The notes below the pieces were generated by a model that did not search any database, was not told the origin of the DNA, and was given only the letters and a program-made list of their open reading frames with translations. From Deinococcus marmoris (lineage in GTDB: Bacteria; Deinococcota; Deinococci; Deinococcales; Deinococcaceae), in assembly GCF_001949125.1 (NCBI RefSeq), contig NZ_MSTI01000114.1, positions 1 through 24,326 of the forward strand: DNA of 24,326 nt, read 5' to 3'. A program made the position numbers and the translations under genes. Below, piece by piece: positions 21,545 through 24,326 of the stretch (its first letter is position 1; every line of letters begins with the position of its first letter).

Positions 21545-21736
21545 GGTTTCCCGGCGCTCCCCAGCCGGGAAAACCGCATGGAAGGCCGCGCCAACGGCGC
21601 ACCCAACCCGCCGTCGCCAAAAGAATGAAACACACCCGCCCTGCCGCCGCCTCCAGAATCAAGAAGTCATGCCCTGGCCCCAGGCATTCGCCCGCCCCGC
21701 CTGCACCGTCGCCCTGGTGCTGATCTTTGTTTCTCG

Positions 21737-22207
21737 TTAACTTCGCCAGGGTCCCCAAAAGGTTTCTACGTCGGGAGCAGGGTGCCCGTTGGCACGGAGA
21801 GCGGCCACAATCTGGCCACGGTGGTAGGCATCGTGTACCAGCATATGCACCGGGAGCAACTCGTCAGCGGCATGTGGCAACCGGTCAACCGGTCCACCCG
21901 CGAGGACCTCCTCAATCAGGCTTTCTTCCGCGCCGAGCCACACCTCACGTACATGGCACAAAAATGTATCGTCTGAGTCTTGACCATTCCAGGCGGGGAG
22001 TGAGGCACGTAGCGCGCTGGCCCGGTCAGCGTTCAAATGAGCCAGCCACTTACACACGTCGAGGGCGAGGTGCTGAAGATGTTGTCCAATCGGCATTCCA
22101 GCCGGCACGGCTGCAAGGAGGGCATGCACGGGGATCACGTCGAGAAGGGCCGCGTTGGCTCCCATGTTCCGCGTCCACGCTTCACGGAGGAGTTCTGGCG
22201 TCTGCAT
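21737..22207 (-). CDS. DinB-family protein
   Basis: This 156-residue four-helix protein matches the DinB/YfiT-like family. A histidine in GQHLQHLALD (H43 or H46) and the pair in HMLVHDAYHRGQI (H125 and H129) form the usual three-His metal site, and the end IVAALRANGHP is typical. Many members act as metal-dependent thiol S-transferases, often with bacillithiol or mycothiol; Deinococcus genomes carry many copies, some stress-induced. The specific substrate cannot be read from sequence. ATG 22207 lacks a Shine-Dalgarno, so the mRNA may be leaderless. It shows no plasmid-backbone function and looks like cargo. Confidence 0.85.
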   Translation of the reverse strand: MQTPELLREAWTRNMGANAALLDVIPVHALLAAVPAGMPIGQHLQHLALDVCKWLAHLNADRASALRASLPAWNGQDSDDTFLCHVREVWLGAEESLIEEVLAGGPVDRLPHAADELLPVHMLVHDAYHRGQIVAALRANGHPAPDVETFWGPWRS

Positions 22208-22475
22208 ACGTCAAGGTAGCGTGCCGCATTCCGAGGCCGTGGCACAGGGCCAGCCCAGACCGCTGCGGAACCTGGCCTCGCTGGCGGACTCTCTGGGACA
22301 GATTCCTGAGCGCAGGTTCTGGTCCCGAGTCTCAGGGCGTCTTGCTCAGGGAGAGACCGCCACCACCGTTGCGGCCTCCCCAGCACGCAGACCGTCAACG
22401 TCCGGCGAACCCTCCACGTCATCGCCCTGGTGCCACCCTCTGCCCCCCTGGTGTTGACCCTGGCCCCCCCTCGCT
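22208..22475. other. Gap without a supported gene
   Basis: This lies between the DinB start and the terminator of the membrane-protein gene. A plus-strand frame here (around 22230-22457) reads PLRNLASLADSLGQIPERRF and could be a decayed transposase N-terminus, but I cannot support it. Confidence 0.3.
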
Positions 22476-22502
22476 AAAACGAAAAGCCCCGCCTGAGCGG
22501 GG
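22476..22502 (-). terminator. Rho-independent terminator
   Basis: CCCCGC (22487-22492) and GCGGGG (22497-22502) form a six-bp stem with a four-base loop, followed on the minus strand by CTTTTCGTTTT. It ends the ATPase/membrane-protein transcript. Confidence 0.85.
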
Positions 22503-22519
22503 ATTGGATGCAAGTGATT

Positions 22520-22795
22520 TTATCGGCGGTGATAATACGAACTATTTTCTTCATCACTCCAGATCCGGTGATAGGGACGGCGTGAGGATGCCTTGCTCGT
22601 GGCCGCATCTGCCGCACCACCAGCCACGCCACCAAGAAACCCCCCAATTATATAAATAAGCATCGGCAAAAACATAATAAAAGCCTTGAATATACATTTC
22701 AATGCCATAAAGCCATAAACCACAATAAATACAGTTACCACTTTAATAGTTCGCCAGATGAATAGTAGAACTTTAACAACATCGGCCCTGGTCAT
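22520..22795 (-). CDS. Small membrane protein (91 aa), AT-rich
   Basis: Two hydrophobic segments, about residues 9-31 (LLFIWRTIKVVTVFIVVYGF) and 36-60 (FKAFIMFLPMLIYIIGGFLG), should span the membrane; the second ends in a glycine/alanine-rich stretch. The C-terminal 25 residues are polar and basic and probably cytoplasmic or surface-exposed. AGGAGG precedes ATG 22795. Codons are strikingly AT-rich (ATA, TTT, AAA) compared with neighbours, which suggests recent acquisition. The start is nine bp after the ATPase gene, so they are co-transcribed and may work together, for example at a membrane motor. No family is recognised. Confidence 0.7.
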   Translation of the reverse strand: MTRADVVKVLLFIWRTIKVVTVFIVVYGFMALKCIFKAFIMFLPMLIYIIGGFLGGVAGGAADAATSKASSRRPYHRIWSDEENSSYYHRR

Positions 22796-22804
22796 ACTCT
22801 CCTC

Positions 22805-23842
22805 CTAATTCTTATCAAATGCACTTAACTGTGCATCTCTAACCCCGAAAGGATCTTGTTCCTCAGCGGTCAAAAAAGCGGTTGGCACTGCTGGTACTGG
22901 CTTCAGCTCTGGCTCTGGCCCACGTTCCTCAATCCTGGCATTGATGGTCTCCAACGGCTGAGGCTCCCGCCCCGCGCTGACATCTTCGACGGCCTGGCGC
23001 AAGTCGTACAGGTCATAGACCCCAATCTCACGCACCACCAGACCCCAGTAAAACAGCGCTGTGGGATAAAACAGCGGCTCCAGCGCCGTGTTTTTGATGA
23101 TCTCCGTGATGTTATCGCCGTGGGTGGTAGCAATGAAACTGGCCTTGACGCTGAGGTCCTTGACGGTCTCCGCCTCCAGCCAGGTTTGCAGCTCGTCAAT
23201 GGCAACGTAATGCGCCGAGTTGTTGGCGATGGCTTCCAGCATGACCTTATGCTGCTCGGCCTTCACAGGGACAAAGTAACGGTCTGCCTCTCCGATGCCG
23301 GGATGCGGCGTGCGCCCGTCACCTGCAACCTCGTTGGACGTGTCCACCACCGTCAGGTTGGCGTCGTACTTCTCGGCGGCAATACGGATGTAGTCACGCA
23401 GCAGCGTACTCTTGCCCTTCCCGGCCATGCCCATGATCAGCATCGAGGGGTTGATCTCCACGCATTTCCTCAGCAGCTCGGCCACCCCCACATAGAAGCG
23501 GGCCACCCGGATATTGAAGCCGTCCGTACCCTTCCCGTCGGCGCTGGGAATGCGGCTGATGCGGTGGCCGGTGCCGTCGATCCCGGCGCGGTTGTCGTCG
23601 CGGATGTGGTCAATGCGGCTGCGGAGGTCCGTCAGGTGGTTCTGGCCGATGACCAGTTCAGGGTACTGGTGCCACTGGCCGCCGTGCTTGATCTTGAGTG
23701 GGCGGCCAAAGCGCAGCTTGACTTCTTCTGTGTCGCTGATGACGGCGGCCAGCTTCAGACGAAGATCAGCAGGGAGAATGCGGAGGAGCTTTGCATAATC
23801 CTGCTGAATCCGGTTGTTCACTTCCTCCGGCGTAAAAAGCAT
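22805..23842 (-). CDS. Ycf45/SpoIIIAA-like AAA ATPase
   Basis: This 345-residue protein has Walker A GMAGKGKST (138-146), then VVDTSNEVAGDGRTPHPGIG (165-184). That signature is shared by chloroplast/cyanobacterial Ycf45 proteins and the sporulation ATPase SpoIIIAA, which are related to type II/IV secretion ATPases. HYVAIDEL (211-218) is the Walker B, and IATTHGDNITEI (237-248) contains the sensor region. The family's exact activity is not settled. Here it has no R3H domain; the tail (after ~305) is acidic and proline-rich. ATG 23842 follows the preceding ORF stop by two bases. The downstream membrane protein could be its partner. Confidence 0.82.
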   Translation of the reverse strand: MLFTPEEVNNRIQQDYAKLLRILPADLRLKLAAVISDTEEVKLRFGRPLKIKHGGQWHQYPELVIGQNHLTDLRSRIDHIRDDNRAGIDGTGHRISRIPSADGKGTDGFNIRVARFYVGVAELLRKCVEINPSMLIMGMAGKGKSTLLRDYIRIAAEKYDANLTVVDTSNEVAGDGRTPHPGIGEADRYFVPVKAEQHKVMLEAIANNSAHYVAIDELQTWLEAETVKDLSVKASFIATTHGDNITEIIKNTALEPLFYPTALFYWGLVVREIGVYDLYDLRQAVEDVSAGREPQPLETINARIEERGPEPELKPVPAVPTAFLTAEEQDPFGVRDAQLSAFDKN

Positions 23843-23844
23843 GG

Positions 23845-23997
23845 CTACTTGACCGGGCGCAGGGGCACGCTGTTCTCCAGGATTTCCTCTAGCAGTTCAT
23901 TGGTGATCCGCTGCTCCTCGCGCGTGGTCAGCTTGAGGCGCATGTTCAGTGAAAATCCGTATCTGATTAGCGCCTCTGCCCGGTGGCCGGAGGCCAA
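23845..23997 (-). CDS. Short unknown protein upstream of the ATPase
   Basis: This frame encodes about 50 residues from TTG 23997 (or 32 from ATG 23943), stopping two bases before the ATPase start, so translation is probably coupled. SGHRAEALIRYGFSLNMRLK, then LTTREEQRITNELLEEILEN, resembles a small ribbon-helix-helix-type or helical protein. A stop codon (24009-24007) lies just upstream and there is no Shine-Dalgarno, so the gene may be truncated by the neighbouring insertion sequence, whose transposase starts only 20 bp away on the other strand. Confidence 0.5.
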   Translation of the reverse strand: MASGHRAEALIRYGFSLNMRLKLTTREEQRITNELLEEILENSVPLRPVK

Positions 23998-24019
23998 CAA
24001 GATTCGCTAGACTCAGGGC

Positions 24020-24326
24020 ATGGCCGGGACGCTGACAGAGGGTGATGTGCTGGAGATCATCCGTCAGCAGACCGAGCGATTCGAGCAGTTGGAGGCCGAG
24101 AATCACGCGCTCCGTGCCGAAAACACTCGTCTGAAAAAGAAAATTGAGGAGCTGGAGCGCAAGAAGCACAGCAAATATGCTGCGCCGTTCAGCCGCGAGA
24201 CGCGTAAAGCTGCTCCCCAGCCCCCTGGACGCCGTGTAGGAATGGGAACGTTCACCTACAAGACCCCACCTGAACCTGAACAGGTTCAGGCCGTCATTTC
24301 CGTCCCGACTCCCAATACCTGCACCA
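24020..24326 (+). CDS. IS66-like transposase, N-terminal part (cut by window edge)
   Basis: The 102 visible residues start with a coiled coil (RQQTERFEQLEAENHALRAE, then RLKKKIEELERKKHS), as in IS66-type transposases. A basic-proline linker follows (YAAPFSRETRKAAPQPPGRR), then the beginning of a cysteine-containing zinc region (ISVPTPNTC). The catalytic domain lies beyond the window. The ATG at 24020 is the first start in frame; no clear Shine-Dalgarno is visible. The IS left end should lie within roughly 23,950-24,015, next to the short minus-strand ORF, but I cannot fix the inverted repeat without the other end. Confidence 0.65.
   Translation, partial: MAGTLTEGDVLEIIRQQTERFEQLEAENHALRAENTRLKKKIEELERKKHSKYAAPFSRETRKAAPQPPGRRVGMGTFTYKTPPEPEQVQAVISVPTPNTCT

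Larger units (their letters stand above)
20816..21736. other. Long structured region with no credible gene
   Basis: About 0.9 kb lies between promoter 3 and the DinB gene. Several long frames exist on both strands, but none has a Shine-Dalgarno or protein-like composition. It holds many inverted repeats: GCTGTCAA (20996-21003)/TTGACAGC (21054-21061) enclosing AACCCGGCG-CAGTT-CGCCGGGTT (21032-21054); an 18-bp stem at 21093-21142; GCGGCC hairpins near 21193 and 21321; TTCCAGT/ACTGGAA near 21467-21490; an interleaved pair at 21491-21544; and a stem at 21545-21575. Possible roles are a transfer or single-strand origin, a structured RNA, or decayed mobile DNA. Confidence 0.5.

Noticed and set aside
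21408..21758. 116-codon minus-strand frame in the structured region
   Set aside because: It runs through the inverted repeats, has no Shine-Dalgarno and a random glycine/arginine-rich composition.
22230..22457. Possible transposase remnant on the plus strand
   Set aside because: A few residues look family-like, but there is no motif or boundary to support it.
21727..22659. 310-codon plus-strand open frame
   Set aside because: It runs antisense to the DinB gene and across a terminator; composition is arginine/proline/histidine-rich shadow.
22856..24010. 384-codon plus-strand open frame
   Set aside because: It is the shadow of the ATPase gene on the other strand, which has clear Walker motifs; the plus frame has no motif or Shine-Dalgarno.

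Overview
The window looks like part of a Deinococcus-type replicon, probably plasmid or chromid DNA, or a plasmid integrated in a chromosome. The evidence is high GC with GC-ending codons, a Deinococcus-style RepA (RPA-type) initiator with an iteron origin, a standalone prim-pol, a DinB-family protein, and a large STAND/BTAD-type regulator. Every gene I call between 480 and 24000 is on the minus strand. The only plus-strand genes are two transposase fragments, one cut by each end of the window: an IS4-like C-terminus on the left and an IS66-like N-terminus on the right.

Layout, left to right. (1) 1-4565: IS4-type transposase end, then a complete tmRNA gene (ssrA) with its own promoter and terminator, a ~990-aa ATP-binding/TPR-like/BTAD regulator, and an RNase H-fold protein. 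(2) 4791-6671: replication initiator, an inverted-repeat operator in front of it, and eight 20-bp iterons, which together make the probable vegetative origin. (3) 7099-8291: Fic AMPylator toxin with a VbhA-like antitoxin and a clear sigma-70 promoter. (4) 8659-13218: two hypotheticals, prim-pol, a ribbon-helix-helix partner plus ParA, a zeta-type toxin with its upstream partner, and an orphan second VbhA-like antitoxin. Four intergenic spaces in this block share variants of one palindrome built on GTGTTTTC-NN-GAAAACAC, the likely centromere/operator of the ParA/RHH system. (5) 13217-15343: a translationally coupled operon of three unknown proteins ending in a tyrosine recombinase, preceded by four TGTCGTAAAA-type boxes. 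(6) 15555-20805: three neighbouring transcription units driven by near-identical promoters (TTGACA, 17 bp, TATAGT or TAGAAT) that overlap a long palindrome and share a leader hairpin plus Shine-Dalgarno sequence. They encode a large ParB, zinc-ribbon proteins, an XRE-type regulator and a series of small unknown proteins. (7) 20816-21736: about 0.9 kb without a credible gene but rich in inverted repeats, including an interleaved (pseudoknot-order) pair. (8) 21737-24000: DinB-family protein, a small AT-rich membrane protein, a Ycf45/SpoIIIAA-like ATPase and a short unknown ORF next to the right-hand IS.

The genes read as a low-copy plasmid backbone: replication, two partition-type modules, at least two toxin-antitoxin modules, a resolvase/integrase and tight autoregulation. 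The most interesting points are three separate repeated operator systems that each tie several operons together, the orphan Fic antitoxin, and an intact ssrA gene beside plasmid functions. All calls were made by eye from sequence motifs; no database search was run.
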